Positions 18,628 through 28,307 of a stretch of 64,000 bases of DNA are shown in pieces. A program made the position numbers and the translations under genes. Source of the stretch: Citrobacter enshiensis (GTDB lineage: Bacteria > Pseudomonadota > Gammaproteobacteria > Enterobacterales > Enterobacteriaceae); assembly GCF_029338175.1 (NCBI RefSeq), contig NZ_CP119862.1:1674001-1738000 (forward strand), in the 5' to 3' direction. The notes below the pieces were generated by a model. That model was given only the letters and a program-made list of their open reading frames with translations, was not told the origin of the DNA and did no database searches. Each line of letters begins with the position of its first letter. Within the stretch, counting starts at the first letter, position 1.

Positions 18628-20661
18628 TTATTTAACCTGCTGTCCAGGCTTCGCGCCTTCGTCCGGGCTTAACAGGAAAATGTCTTTTCCACCAGGACCT
18701 GCGGCCATCACCATCCCTTCAGAGATGCCGAAGCGCATTTTGCGCGGCGCCAGGTTGGCGACCATCACCGTATGGCGACCGATCAGCACCTGCGGATCGG
18801 GATAAGCCGTACGGATCCCTGAGAAGACGTTACGTTTCTCGCCGCCAAGATCGAGCGTCAGACGCAGCAGCTTATCGGAGCCGTCCACAAACTCGGCGTT
18901 TTCGATCAGGGCTATACGCAAATCCACTTTGGCGAAATCATCAAAGGTGATGGTTTCCTGAATCGGATCGTCAGCCAGCGGACCGGTTACCGGCGTGCTC
19001 AGCGCTTTGACTTCTTCTTTAGAGGCTTCAACCAGTGCTTCGACTTGCTTCATCTCGATGCGGTTGTAGAGCGCTTTGAAGACATTGACCTTGTGAGCGA
19101 GCAGCGGCTGCGCCATGGCATCCCAGCTCAGTTCGGTATTCAGGAACGCTTCCGCACGTTCGGTCAGCGTTGGCAGAACCGGCTTCAGATAAGTCATCAG
19201 TACGCGGAACAGGTTGATACCCATTGAGCAAATCGCCTGCAGGTCGGCGTCGCGGCCTTCCTGTTTCGCAACTACCCACGGCGCCTGTTCATCGACATAA
19301 CGGTTGGCGACGTCGGCCAGCGCCATGATTTCACGGATCGCTTTACCGAATTCACGGCTTTCCCACGCTTCGCCAATCACTGCTGCGGCGTCGGTGAAGG
19401 TTTTATACAGCTCAGGGTCGGCCAGCTCAGAAGCCAGTACGCCATCGAAACGCTTATTAATAAAGCCCGCGTTACGCGACGCAAGGTTAACCACCTTGTT
19501 CACGATATCGGCATTCACGCGTTGCACGAAATCTTCCAGATTCAGGTCGATATCATCGATACGGGAAGAGAGCTTCGCGGTGTAGTAGTAACGCAGGCTG
19601 TCGGCGTCAAAATGGTTCAGCCAGGTGCTGGCTTTAATGAAGGTGCCGCGCGATTTTGACATCTTCGCGCCGTTCACCGTCACATAGCCGTGAACAAACA
19701 GGTTCGTCGGTTTGCGGAAGTTGCTGCCTTCCAGCATCGCGGGCCAGAACAGACTGTGGAAGTAGACAATATCTTTACCGATGAAGTGATACAGTTCGGC
19801 ATCGCTGTCTTTCTTCCAGTATTCGTCAAAGCTTACGGTGTCGCCGCGCTTGTCGCACAGGTTCTTGAATGAACCCATGTAGCCGATTGGCGCATCCAGC
19901 CAGACGTAGAAGTATTTACCCGGCGCATTCGGAATTTCAAAACCGAAGTACGGCGCATCGCGGGAGATGTCCCACTGTTGCAGGCCGGATTCAAACCATT
20001 CCTGCATTTTGTTTGCGACCTGCTCCTGCAGCGCGCCGCTGCGGGTCCACGCCTGAAGCATCTCGCTGAAAGAGGGCAGGTCAAAGAAGAAGTGTTCAGA
20101 GTCACGCATCACCGGCGTAGCGCCGGAAATAACGGATTTCGGCTCGATAAGCTCAGTCGGGCTGTAGGTCGCGCCGCAGACTTCACAGTTATCGCCGTAC
20201 TGGTCCGCCGCCTTACATTTCGGGCAGGTGCCTTTGACAAAACGGTCCGGCAGGAACATGCCTTTTTCCGGATCGTAAAGCTGAGAGATGGTGCGGTTTT
20301 TGATAAAACCGTTCTCTTTCAGGCGCGAGTAAATCAGCTCGGACAATTCACGGTTCTCATCGCTGTGCGTCGAGTGGTAGTTGTCATAGCTGATGTTGAA
20401 ACCTGCGAAATCAGTCTGATGCTCCTGACTCATTTCGGTAATCATCTGCTCAGGCGTGATGCCCAATTGCTGTGCTTTCAGCATGATTGGCGTGCCGTGG
20501 GCGTCGTCTGCGCAGATGAAGTTAACCTGATGGCCGCGCATTCGCTGGTAACGGACCCAGACATCAGCCTGGATGTGCTCCAGCATATGGCCGAGGTGGA
20601 TAGAGCCGTTTGCGTACGGCAGCGCGCACGTTACCAGAATTTTCTTCGCGACTTGAGTCAT
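18628..20661 (-). CDS. metG: Methionyl-tRNA synthetase
   Basis: Charges tRNA-Met, including initiator tRNA. The start at 20661 (MTQVAKK) gives 677 residues, the E. coli length; the longer open frame is not conserved. It has the HIGH-type motif H22-L-G-H25, the zinc knuckle with CPKC and CEVC (about 145-161), the KMSKS motif (about 332-336), an anticodon-binding helical domain, and a C-terminal EMAP/Trbp111-like tRNA-binding domain (about 575-677) that dimerises the enzyme. Divergent from mrp. Confidence 0.98.
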   Translation of the reverse strand: MTQVAKKILVTCALPYANGSIHLGHMLEHIQADVWVRYQRMRGHQVNFICADDAHGTPIMLKAQQLGITPEQMITEMSQEHQTDFAGFNISYDNYHSTHSDENRELSELIYSRLKENGFIKNRTISQLYDPEKGMFLPDRFVKGTCPKCKAADQYGDNCEVCGATYSPTELIEPKSVISGATPVMRDSEHFFFDLPSFSEMLQAWTRSGALQEQVANKMQEWFESGLQQWDISRDAPYFGFEIPNAPGKYFYVWLDAPIGYMGSFKNLCDKRGDTVSFDEYWKKDSDAELYHFIGKDIVYFHSLFWPAMLEGSNFRKPTNLFVHGYVTVNGAKMSKSRGTFIKASTWLNHFDADSLRYYYTAKLSSRIDDIDLNLEDFVQRVNADIVNKVVNLASRNAGFINKRFDGVLASELADPELYKTFTDAAAVIGEAWESREFGKAIREIMALADVANRYVDEQAPWVVAKQEGRDADLQAICSMGINLFRVLMTYLKPVLPTLTERAEAFLNTELSWDAMAQPLLAHKVNVFKALYNRIEMKQVEALVEASKEEVKALSTPVTGPLADDPIQETITFDDFAKVDLRIALIENAEFVDGSDKLLRLTLDLGGEKRNVFSGIRTAYPDPQVLIGRHTVMVANLAPRKMRFGISEGMVMAAGPGGKDIFLLSPDEGAKPGQQVK

Positions 20662-20825
20662 AGTAGGTATTACTTCTTCTCTATTAAAAGGGGGTTCTGA
20701 TGTTACCTGAAAGGGAATAACTACGCCAAGCGATAAGGGCATTTATCCATAAATGAATATTTGTTACCACTGGAGTAGACTAGGTAGTTACAATCGTGTT
20801 TTCAGAACAACAAAAAGGAGTCGGG

Positions 20826-21935
20826 ATGAACGCACAATCCCAGGCCAAATCACCAGAAACCTTGCGCGCTATGGTCGCCGGGACGCTGGCGAATTTTCAG
20901 CACCCCACCTTGAAGCATAATCTTACAACGCTTAAAGCGTTGCATCACGTTGCCTGGATGGATGACACGCTGCACGTTGAGCTGGTCATGCCGTTTGTCT
21001 GGCACAGCGCGTTTGAGGTGTTAAAAGAGCAATGTAGCGGTGACCTGCTGCGGATCACGGGCGCAAAAGCGATCGACTGGAAGTTGTCGCACAACATTGC
21101 GACGCTTAAGCGCGTGAAAAACCAGCCGGGTATTAACGGTGTGAAGAACATTATCGCGGTGAGTTCCGGTAAAGGCGGGGTGGGTAAATCGTCTACCGCG
21201 GTGAACCTGGCATTAGCGCTGGCTGCTGAAGGGGCGAAGGTCGGTATTCTGGATGCGGATATTTACGGTCCGTCTATTCCCACGATGCTCGGTGCGGAAA
21301 ATCAACGTCCAACGTCACCTGACGGCACCCACATGGCGCCGATCATGTCTCATGGGCTGGCGACGAACTCTATCGGTTATTTGGTGACAGAAGATAATGC
21401 CATGGTATGGCGCGGTCCGATGGCCAGCAAAGCGCTGATGCAGATGTTGCAGGAGACGTTGTGGCCCGATCTGGATTACCTGGTTCTGGATATGCCGCCG
21501 GGAACCGGTGACATTCAATTGACGCTGTCACAGAACATTCCTGTGACGGGTGCTGTGGTCGTCACGACCCCGCAGGACATTGCGCTTATCGACGCCAAAA
21601 AAGGCATTGTGATGTTCGAGAAGGTCGAAGTGCCTGTGCTTGGCATTGTTGAAAACATGAGTATGCATATCTGTAGCCACTGTGGTCATCATGAGCCGAT
21701 CTTCGGCACGGGCGGCGCGCAGAAGCTGGCAGAGCAGTACCGTACTCAGTTACTGGGACAGATGCCGCTGCATATCAGCCTGCGTGAAGATCTTGACCGG
21801 GGAACGCCGACGGTAATCAGCCGTCCTGACAGTGAATTCACGGCCATGTACCGCGACCTGGCTGACCGTGTTGCAGCGCAACTGTACTGGCAGGGCGAAG
21901 TTATCCCGGGCGAAATTGCCTTCCGCGCAGTCTAA
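20826..21935 (+). CDS. mrp: Mrp/ApbC iron-sulfur carrier ATPase
   Basis: Cytosolic P-loop scaffold that binds and transfers Fe-S clusters. The ATG at 20826 follows AAGGAG and gives 369 residues, the E. coli length; an upstream in-frame start at 20796 lacks support. N-terminal DUF59-like domain (about 10-85), deviant Walker A SSGKGGVGKSS, Walker B-type LDMPPGTGD, and the cluster-binding C283-S-H-C286. Its usual divergent neighbour metG is present. Confidence 0.97.
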   Translation: MNAQSQAKSPETLRAMVAGTLANFQHPTLKHNLTTLKALHHVAWMDDTLHVELVMPFVWHSAFEVLKEQCSGDLLRITGAKAIDWKLSHNIATLKRVKNQPGINGVKNIIAVSSGKGGVGKSSTAVNLALALAAEGAKVGILDADIYGPSIPTMLGAENQRPTSPDGTHMAPIMSHGLATNSIGYLVTEDNAMVWRGPMASKALMQMLQETLWPDLDYLVLDMPPGTGDIQLTLSQNIPVTGAVVVTTPQDIALIDAKKGIVMFEKVEVPVLGIVENMSMHICSHCGHHEPIFGTGGAQKLAEQYRTQLLGQMPLHISLREDLDRGTPTVISRPDSEFTAMYRDLADRVAAQLYWQGEVIPGEIAFRAV

Positions 21936-21960
21936 TTTTCGCTAATTTACGGGTTTAACA

Positions 21961-22003
21961 CATTCACCATATCAACATTCAGTTGGTGTGGTGAATGATT
22001 TTA
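21961..22003 (+). terminator. Stem-loop after mrp
   Basis: CATTCACCATATCAAC and GTTGGTGTGGTGAATG pair over 16 positions (14 Watson-Crick, 2 G-U on the + transcript) around a 5-nt loop, followed by ATTTTAG. Probable mrp terminator. Confidence 0.65.
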
Positions 22004-22284
22004 GCCAGCCATGCCTTCAATTCCGCTTATCTTTTTTTAAAATAACGTACTTGTCTGAAATCCAAATACAACGCCGTCATATTTATTGTGCGGGGTTAGT
22101 TCTATAAATTTATCACCCTACCAGGTTTTATTGTGAATGCGCTAGCACAGGGTAGCGCATCATCTCTGTGGAAAATAAATAAAACAGGAAAGGTTAGCAA
22201 TAATAATGCTGTCACAGTTTCTGTTATTGCAGCGAGTGTAAGAAAGAATACAAGATGAATAATAAAGAGAACAGGCTCTGTATT
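22004..22284. other. AT-rich intergenic stretch between mrp and rcnB
   Basis: AT-rich non-coding sequence. A short imperfect inverted repeat (GCGCTAGC/GGGTAGCGC, near 22139-22158) is visible. I see no ORF with a ribosome-binding site. In E. coli this neighbourhood holds fimbrial (yeh) and rcn genes; none but rcnB is seen here. Confidence 0.5.
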
Positions 22285-22306
22285 CCCCCTCTGAGAAGAG
22301 GGGGGA
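22285..22306. terminator. Stem-loop at the end of rcnB
   Basis: CCCCCTCT/AGAGGGGG pair over 8 bp around a 4-nt loop, 5 bases after the rcnB stop on the minus strand. GC-rich but with no T-run, so terminator function is only likely. Confidence 0.5.
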
Positions 22307-22311
22307 TTGGT

Positions 22312-22635
22312 TTATCGGTGATAAAAAATCTCGCCGTCGTAGGCTTTCACGATTTTACCATCGGTATCGTTGATCAGAACGTAAGCGCTGCCCATGTAGG
22401 TCCAGTGGGTTCCCGCATCCGGAGCAGGCAAGTTGCGCTGTTGCCACTGTTTAATTTTGTACTCATCAGTACGGTACAATTGCGGGACGGTATCCCCGGG
22501 TTTGAAATGGGTGAAGTCGGCAACAAATCCGCTTAATTCGTACTGAGCGATGCCTGTTTTGGCTCCTGTAGCGGCCCAGACGGTGCTGGTTGCTAACATC
22601 AGGGCGCCTATCAACATCTTTTTCTTCATACCCAT
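22312..22635 (-). CDS. rcnB: RcnB-like periplasmic nickel/cobalt homeostasis protein
   Basis: Small exported protein which in E. coli modulates Ni/Co accumulation together with the exporter RcnA. It has 107 residues: signal peptide ending at about residue 21 (VWA), then the YELSGFVADF-x-HFKPGDTVP core and the closing AYDGEIFYHR, very close to E. coli RcnB (112 residues). GGAGAG precedes the ATG at 22635. Neither rcnA nor rcnR is present beside it, so here it is an orphan. Confidence 0.9.
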   Translation of the reverse strand: MGMKKKMLIGALMLATSTVWAATGAKTGIAQYELSGFVADFTHFKPGDTVPQLYRTDEYKIKQWQQRNLPAPDAGTHWTYMGSAYVLINDTDGKIVKAYDGEIFYHR

Positions 22636-22951
22636 ATACTCTCCACTTTCTACTTTATCGGGTCATCAAATTCAGCCGTGTATCATTCCCACTGCGTGGT
22701 AGGTGTGACAAGCACTTTTTTGTTATCACACCCATTATTTCGTAAAAAGTGTAAACGAAAGTACGGGCAAGCGGTATCGTTAAGCCGTAGTACCTTTTGC
22801 GAACAGAGGTTTTAAGAATCATCCAGGTCAATGAGCATTGCATGATGCAGGCAGAGTTTCGCACAGTCAGGGCCAGAACATACATGGACTACTGGCACAG
22901 GATAGTGCGTCAATAGTGTCCCCAGTGACATCTCGTATGAGTGCTTTTTTG
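22636..22951. other. Intergenic stretch upstream of rcnB
   Basis: Holds the rcnB promoter region and the 3' flank of the exported-protein island. The only open frame (22655-22885, minus) has no ribosome-binding site and a random-looking composition. No further element recognised. Confidence 0.45.
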
Positions 22952-23776
22952 TTAGTGTTGCTTATTAATATTTGCATAACCTTCTGGATCGTTAGCTTTT
23001 AGTTGTTCAGTGATGGCTTCTTTTTGCGCCTGTGAAAGACTTAAATTTAGATGTTTACCTGCTTCTGCCATAGCTCTGGATATTTTGCTTTTTGGCCTCA
23101 ATGCAATCTCGGACCATACTTTGTCAATATTCCCTGCGTCCATTTTGTCAAATTTTTCAGCGCCATACGCAGTGCGCATAGCAATATACGTAAACAAAAG
23201 ATCGGTGGTTTGCAGATTAGCACCTACATTATCAACCGTGATGTTAGCAGGAACATTAGAGGGGATGGATTTTATATAATCTTGTGAAAGTTGGCAGTTT
23301 TTTATCACGGGTATTATCGCGATAAAATCGCCTCCCTGACAAATAAGCCCAATTTTCTGTCCTGCTTCAAGATTCATTAACTTATCTTCTGGAATACCTT
23401 TAAAGAAAACGTTATCAAAATCACTGACAGATGCGCTAACGCGAGTCTCTTTAAACGCATCATAACCAATTTCTTTAATAGTGACTGGAACAAAAAAGGG
23501 GTGTTCGCCATAAAGTTTTTTGGCTTTTATTTCATTGCTTTTAAAATCTTTATACACCTGACTAAGTTTATACTCTTTTACTTGTGGTGAGTTGTATTTG
23601 TAGTCTGGATTTATGTTAAAAACCCATGAAGATTTTGAAAATTCTTCTTTATATTCTACCCATGAATTCCAAAGAGGGGTTTTTGCTGCATCAGCAATCA
23701 CCTTCAATACCGCGTTGTCTGCAGCATTAACCGCAAAAGAAGATGCCACAAGAACCGCCAGAATTAAACGTTTCAT
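22952..23776 (-). CDS. Exported protein, OB-fold (tRNA_anti-like) type
   Basis: Unknown function. The 274 residues start with a clear signal peptide (MKRLILAVLVASSFAVNA). The middle (about 85-175: VSASVSDFDNVFFKG, GQKIGLICQGGDF, IPVIKNCQL) looks like the tRNA_anti-like OB-fold seen in many small secreted proteins, with two Cys that could form a disulfide. The C-terminal part is helical and Lys-rich. It begins TAATG-overlapped with the gene before it. The AT-rich composition differs from the backbone. Confidence 0.72.
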   Translation of the reverse strand: MKRLILAVLVASSFAVNAADNAVLKVIADAAKTPLWNSWVEYKEEFSKSSWVFNINPDYKYNSPQVKEYKLSQVYKDFKSNEIKAKKLYGEHPFFVPVTIKEIGYDAFKETRVSASVSDFDNVFFKGIPEDKLMNLEAGQKIGLICQGGDFIAIIPVIKNCQLSQDYIKSIPSNVPANITVDNVGANLQTTDLLFTYIAMRTAYGAEKFDKMDAGNIDKVWSEIALRPKSKISRAMAEAGKHLNLSLSQAQKEAITEQLKANDPEGYANINKQH

Positions 23777-24153
23777 TACTCGCCTTTAGTATGATCTAAG
23801 GTTGCTATGATAGGGCAATCATTGCCCCAGATTGTGGAGGAGGGATAGTTACCCGCACTGATGGAATGTTTCCCATCTTCATCAGTAATAACTTCATAGA
23901 AGGTTTTATTATCGGCGCTTCTGGCTATTTCTATATACCCGCCTAAACCCGTAGCGGAAGTAGTAGCGATCTTGCCGTTGATTTCATAGCTTCCAGCACT
24001 GTTAGTCGCTAAGGCACGACTTTCACCCCATCCAGAATTAACGACTAACTTAGCTCCCGTATCTTTGCATTTATACACAACAGTAAAAGCAGCAGGTGCG
24101 GCAAGCACGTTGATATATGCTGTCATTAAACAGGCGACAATCAAACGCCTCAT
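23776..24153 (-). CDS. Exported hypothetical protein, about 125 residues
   Basis: Not recognised. It has a signal peptide (MRRLIVACLMTAYINVLAAP) and two Cys (YKCKDT, GNDCP) in the mature part. The ATG at 24153 is preferred because AGAGGG lies 11 bases before it; the ATG three codons upstream (24162) overlaps the preceding stop but leaves only 2 bases to that site. The stop overlaps the next ATG (TAATG), so the pair is translationally coupled. Confidence 0.65.
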   Translation of the reverse strand: MRRLIVACLMTAYINVLAAPAAFTVVYKCKDTGAKLVVNSGWGESRALATNSAGSYEINGKIATTSATGLGGYIEIARSADNKTFYEVITDEDGKHSISAGNYPSSTIWGNDCPIIATLDHTKGE

Positions 24154-24158
24154 GTTGA

Positions 24159-24941
24159 TCATTTCCCTCTAAATAAATGATTCAGGAAACCATATTTAGC
24201 CGGTTTTTCAGGTGGTTGAGGCCGTTGAGGTTGTAAACTCTCCGCCAGATGCTCAGTCCCTTCTTTTATAACGCCAATAACATTACGATAACGAATGTAA
24301 AAACTGTCAACATCGTGATATGAAGGATCAGTTTTATTTTGTTCCTCCAACATGCTACTAATGGATTGAAATGAAATTTGCCAACATTTATCAACAAATT
24401 GACTGCTCATTTCTGGGGTAAGGTTAGCTGAATCCGATAATTTATCAAAATGCAAAAGATGGGCAATAACAAAATCATAAATGCTATCAAGTTTTTTGAA
24501 TATCTCGGATAAACAAAAAATACAGTATGCTACATAGGCTTCACGATCATTACCACAAGGGCAATAGACGGAGTATTGTTTGCTTAACGCAATCGCAATG
24601 TCGCGGTATGTAGTCGCGCCATTGTGTTCAATTTCATTCACCCCGTCGGCATAGAGTGGGCTACACGCTTTCAGGAATAAGTTGAAGTATATCTTATTGC
24701 ACCAGTAATCATTATTGATAGCGACAAAGTTTTCACTTTGTTCAAAGTTATCAAGCATCAGATTTGTAGCCAGTTCGAGTGCTTTTATATTATCGCCGTT
24801 GATCTCTACTTTAGCCTGATTGAAGACTCGGAACAATTCAGAGACGTTAAAAAGATCCAGGCTATTAGGTTCGAATTTAATTTTTCTATTACGCTCAGAA
24901 ACAGAATTCACGAGCGCATTAATGTAAATGGGCTGTATCAT
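24159..24941 (-). CDS. Hypothetical cytoplasmic protein
   Basis: Not recognised. About 260 residues from the ATG at 24941 (MIQPIYIN), preceded by GGTAAGG; the open frame extends to 25022, but that part looks non-genic. No signal peptide or membrane segment. Cys-rich centre (CPCGNDREAYVAYCIFC) that might hold a metal or disulfides, and a Pro-rich tail (QPQRPQPPEKP) before GFLNHLFRGK. It is the only non-exported product in the island, and its stop overlaps the next gene's first ATG. Confidence 0.6.
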   Translation of the reverse strand: MIQPIYINALVNSVSERNRKIKFEPNSLDLFNVSELFRVFNQAKVEINGDNIKALELATNLMLDNFEQSENFVAINNDYWCNKIYFNLFLKACSPLYADGVNEIEHNGATTYRDIAIALSKQYSVYCPCGNDREAYVAYCIFCLSEIFKKLDSIYDFVIAHLLHFDKLSDSANLTPEMSSQFVDKCWQISFQSISSMLEEQNKTDPSYHDVDSFYIRYRNVIGVIKEGTEHLAESLQPQRPQPPEKPAKYGFLNHLFRGK

Positions 24942-25063
24942 TTCACTAACCTTACCAAAAATAGATATTATTTTATTATGCAAAGAGTAGCAGAGGTCGA
25001 TATGTATTAAAAAAGCATTCAATAAAGTGTTTTATGGTGGTTTGTCCTTAAGCCTGATATTAC

Positions 25064-25426
25064 TTACTTTGCATATCCAGCAAATTGGTCATTCTTCATT
25101 ACGGCAATTTTATGGTTTTTATAAGTGATGATTTTATAGATCCCTTGTTGCCATGTGGCACCGTATCCACCGGATTCAATCACCGCCGCCGGTTTACCAT
25201 CGACCGTGACGCTCTCGTTAATTTTCCAGATGATTTTTAAGCCGTCATAGTGCTTGATGATTGTTTGGCTATCAGAAACAGCCTGGTGATTACCACAAGT
25301 ACCGGCCGCATCCTCGACTTGCGTACAGCCAGATTTCGCCAGCTTATCACGATAAGAATGACTGATAGCAAAAGCCGGAGAGGTGGCCAGGGTAGCCAGA
25401 ACTATAGATACAATCAGCGTTTTCAT
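25064..25426 (-). CDS. Exported hypothetical protein, 120 residues
   Basis: Not recognised. Signal peptide MKTLIVSIVLATLATSPAFA, then a compact domain with two Cys (GCTQVED, GTCGNH) and a beta-rich second half (SGGYGATWQQGIYKIITY). Its ATG overlaps the stop of the lipoprotein gene (TAATG), so the two are made together. Similar in size and layout to the 125-residue exported protein downstream, though I cannot show homology. Confidence 0.65.
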   Translation of the reverse strand: MKTLIVSIVLATLATSPAFAISHSYRDKLAKSGCTQVEDAAGTCGNHQAVSDSQTIIKHYDGLKIIWKINESVTVDGKPAAVIESGGYGATWQQGIYKIITYKNHKIAVMKNDQFAGYAK

Positions 25427-25680
25427 TAATAACCCTCGCTGTTGGCGCTTTTGCGATGGTGGTGAGTCTGGTCAGTTTTATTGCTGTACAGCGCGTTGGC
25501 GTTTTCTAACGCTTGTTTCTCCGCTGCGGCGTTAATCGCCGATTGACGGTTTTGATCTGCAATATAGCAAGCATCACGACTGACGCCTTGCGACTCACAT
25601 GCCGCCATACGAGAAGCGGAGGTAGAGCAGCCACTCAGAATAGAGCACACGGTGGCCAGAATAAGAATACCTTTCATCAT
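25426..25680 (-). CDS. Small lipoprotein
   Basis: 84 residues with a type-II signal peptide and lipobox LSGC (lipidated Cys about residue 18); Ser follows Cys, which favours outer-membrane sorting. The mature part has two further Cys (ACESQG, DACYIAD) and an Ala/Asn-rich helix, ending in a His-rich THHHRK segment. Function unknown. Start could be either of two adjacent ATGs (25680 or 25677). Confidence 0.7.
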   Translation of the reverse strand: MMKGILILATVCSILSGCSTSASRMAACESQGVSRDACYIADQNRQSAINAAAEKQALENANALYSNKTDQTHHHRKSANSEGY

Positions 25681-25745
25681 ATACCTTTATCTATTTGAAA
25701 TATGCCTTCATATCATCCCCTGTTTTATAAGGGGGATTGTTATTA

Positions 25746-26711
25746 TTAGAAACCGATGCCTACACCCGCGCCCATCGCAAAATCATTATTGGTTGAATCG
25801 CTAATTCCTGCTTTGATAATGGTGTTACTGCCTGCGTGGAACGATGCACCAACACTTAACGCTTGCTCATTTTTAAAAGAACCCACACCCGCAGAAACCA
25901 TCATGGCCTGGCTTGCCTGAACCTGTGGCATTGAAGCAATCGCAATTGCTGAAGCAGCGCCGCTGCGAGCCTCTTTTTTGTTACTGTCGACTTCATCTTT
26001 TAACGAATTGAACTGCGCATTGCTGCTGGCTTGCTGTTGAGTGAAAAACTGCTTCGCATCCTGAAGGTCTTGCGCGACATTTGCCGATTGCTTAGCGGTA
26101 GCGGCAATCGCCTGGCTATTACCGGCGACTTTCGATTGCGTCGCGCTATCGACTTTCGTCACCGTGGTGGTGACACCATCACGTCCATCTTTGCCATCTT
26201 TTGGTTTAGGGGCGTCTTCAAGTGCTTTGATGCGTGTATCTTCATGAATATTTTGATTCAACAACGCATGATTCACTTGCTGCTGGTCGGATTTGTTGGT
26301 GGTGATTTGCGTTTGCAAATTCTTATCCCCACTCACACGGTTAGCCGTTTCACTATCAGCAGTGCTCTGATCCGCTTTGGTGTTAAATAAAATACCGATT
26401 TGATGATTATTAGAGGCAATTTGACCCGTGTGTAAATCGGCTTGTGTTTGAACATCGTCCACTTTCTGGTTTACGACAATGACTGCATCTTTCGTGCTAT
26501 TTAAATCAGCATCGACAGACGTAATGCGATTGGTATTATTTTGAATCTGATCCAGGTCGTATGTTTTAACAGACTCATCAACCCCTTTAACAGCGATAAA
26601 GGTATTTGTACCATCTATCGTACCGATATAACCAACGCTGGCAGCATGAGCAGAAGAAATGGCAATGGCGCTAAAAACAACAACAGAAACCGCAGATTTA
26701 ACAAATTTCAT
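25746..26711 (-). CDS. Small trimeric autotransporter (YadA-type anchor)
   Basis: Probable surface protein of 321 residues. Signal peptide ends at residue 23 (SSAHA). Next comes a short N-terminal part, then a long coiled-coil stalk rich in Asn, Gln and Asp (about 55-250), interrupted by a Pro/Gly segment PKPKDGKDGRDG that reads as a collagen-like kink. The last ~70 residues (SGAASAIAIASMP to AMGAGVGIGF) match the YadA C-terminal membrane anchor with its terminal aromatic. No sizeable head domain is seen, so it is a minimal member. Strong AT-rich leader upstream. Confidence 0.82.
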   Translation of the reverse strand: MKFVKSAVSVVVFSAIAISSAHAASVGYIGTIDGTNTFIAVKGVDESVKTYDLDQIQNNTNRITSVDADLNSTKDAVIVVNQKVDDVQTQADLHTGQIASNNHQIGILFNTKADQSTADSETANRVSGDKNLQTQITTNKSDQQQVNHALLNQNIHEDTRIKALEDAPKPKDGKDGRDGVTTTVTKVDSATQSKVAGNSQAIAATAKQSANVAQDLQDAKQFFTQQQASSNAQFNSLKDEVDSNKKEARSGAASAIAIASMPQVQASQAMMVSAGVGSFKNEQALSVGASFHAGSNTIIKAGISDSTNNDFAMGAGVGIGF

Positions 26712-27392
26712 TTAAACGTTCCTACAAGAAATTAACATAAGTGTTATTACTCTTATTTTTAAGCGTTGAGACGATCTTTGTCTCTTCCAGACAATATCTT
26801 ACCGAGTGGTGACTAATTTCCTTTTTTAGTAACGCGAATAAACTATCCAGCAACGTGATAGGTTAAACTTTGACGCAGATCACGTATGGCACGAATAGCT
26901 AAAGGTGTGAGGTGTAAAAATCTGCTGTTACCCAGATCAATAGAAGATAAGAGAATAAAGAGTGGAGGGAGTGAATTATATTTAATCTAAGAATGAGATT
27001 ATGTAATGTAGGTTATTATTTCCTTTTGCTGCTTTATTTTTCCTACAACATTTTGGGTTTATTGGTTATGCATGGTGTTAATATTTTAGATAGAGTGGTT
27101 TTATTAGGTTGTTTAAAGTAGAACAAGTGATATTGATATGTGAAAAATATACATAACATTAATCACAGATACCATGCTCAATAACGTCATCTTTACCGTT
27201 TAGCGAATGCCTGAAGGCGTTTACCGGATGAGATATTTACGGTGAAATGGGCGTGATATTTGCTGGCGTAATTTACGACTTTCACCCTCCGGCTGCTAAT
27301 GGCGTAGCGAGGATGTCAGGCTGTGAGCAAGGGCTTGCAATCGCGTACTGCTTTCCTTACTCTGTTAATATTAAAGAGATTTGTACTACTCA
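26712..27392. other. AT-rich non-coding stretch upstream of the TPP riboswitch
   Basis: About 680 bases with no gene I can support. The left part is the leader/promoter of the autotransporter gene. The middle (about 26960-27180) is very AT-rich and may be a silenced, transferred segment. A short hairpin (GCCTGAAGGC, near 27209) is visible. The right end should contain the thiM promoter. Confidence 0.5.
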
Positions 27393-27475
27393 ACGACTCG
27401 GGGTGCCCTTCTTTGTGAAGGCTGAGAAATACCCGTACCACCTGATCTGGATAATGCCAGCGTAGGGAAGTCTGA
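27393..27475 (+). promoter_or_regulatory. TPP riboswitch (THI element) of thiMD
   Basis: Contains the conserved thi-box pieces in order: ACTCGGGGTGCCCTT, CTGAGAAATACCCGT, ACCTGATCTGGATAATGCCAG and CGTAGGGAAG. It lies 43 bases before thiM. In E. coli the same element blocks the thiM ribosome-binding site when thiamine pyrophosphate is bound. Confidence 0.97.
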
Positions 27476-27518
27476 CACTGCTCGTGTCTCATCTTCTTCA
27501 CGCGGGCAGGAGCTGAAC

Positions 27519-28307
27519 ATGCAGCCTGACCTGCACAGCCGCGCTCTGGCGGCTCACACCTTGCACCAATTTCGAACACTTTCTCCCCTCACGCACTGTA
27601 TGACGAATGACGTCGTACAAACGTTTACGGCGAACACATTGCTGGCGTTAGGCGCTTCGCCTGCCATGGTGATTGAACCTGAAGAAGCGGGCCAGTTTGC
27701 CGCTATCGCGAGTGCGCTACTGATTAATGTCGGAACACTGACACAGGCGCGCGCTGAAGCCATGCGCACGGCGGTGGAGCAGGCGCGCATTGCCAATACC
27801 CCCTGGACGCTTGACCCTGTCGCCGTGGGCGGGCTCGATTTCCGTCGTCGCTTTTGCCTGAATCTGTTGGCGCTGCAACCTGCCGCTATTCGCGGTAATG
27901 CATCTGAAATTCTTGCGCTTGCCGGAATGTCTGCGGGCGGGCGCGGAGTGGACACGACCGATACAGCAACCTCGGCGTTACCCGCAGCGCGAGCCCTGGC
28001 GCGTCAGTGCGGAAGTGTCGTGGTGGTGACGGGAGAGGTGGATTATGTGACCGATGGTCAACGTGCAGTCAGTGTCACCGGTGGCTCACCATTGATGACG
28101 CGTGTCGTGGGAACGGGGTGTGCTTTATCCGCGGTGGTTGCCGCCTGCTGTGCGTTGCCGGGGAATACGCTGGACAATGTCGCCTCCGCCTGTAGCTGGA
28201 TGAAGCAAGCCGGACAATTGGCAACCGCCCGCAGTCAGGGACCTGGCAGTTTTATTCCCGCTTTTCTTGATGCTCTCTATAACCTGAACGCGGAGGAATA
28301 TGCATGA
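27519..28307 (+). CDS. thiM: Hydroxyethylthiazole kinase
   Basis: Thiamine salvage: phosphorylates 4-methyl-5-(2-hydroxyethyl)thiazole. 262 residues, E. coli length. Family motifs: [11 protein letters not shown] near the N-terminus, NASEILAL, and GTGCALSAV with the catalytic Cys near the C-terminal active site. AGGAG lies 7 bases before the ATG, within reach of the riboswitch. Its stop overlaps the thiD ATG. Confidence 0.97.
   Translation: MQPDLHSRALAAHTLHQFRTLSPLTHCMTNDVVQTFTANTLLALGASPAMVIEPEEAGQFAAIASALLINVGTLTQARAEAMRTAVEQARIANTPWTLDPVAVGGLDFRRRFCLNLLALQPAAIRGNASEILALAGMSAGGRGVDTTDTATSALPAARALARQCGSVVVVTGEVDYVTDGQRAVSVTGGSPLMTRVVGTGCALSAVVAACCALPGNTLDNVASACSWMKQAGQLATARSQGPGSFIPAFLDALYNLNAEEYA

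Noticed and set aside
22655-22885. 76-codon open frame on the minus strand upstream of rcnB
   Set aside because: No ribosome-binding site, no recognisable similarity, and composition like non-coding DNA; it lies where the rcnB promoter should be.
25715-25737. ATCCCC/GGGGAT stem-loop after the autotransporter gene
   Set aside because: Only 6 pairs with no T-run; too weak to call a terminator.
27200-27240. Possible REP-like sequence before the TPP riboswitch
   Set aside because: Contains GCCTGAAGGC and CCGGATGAG fragments but does not form the REP palindrome.
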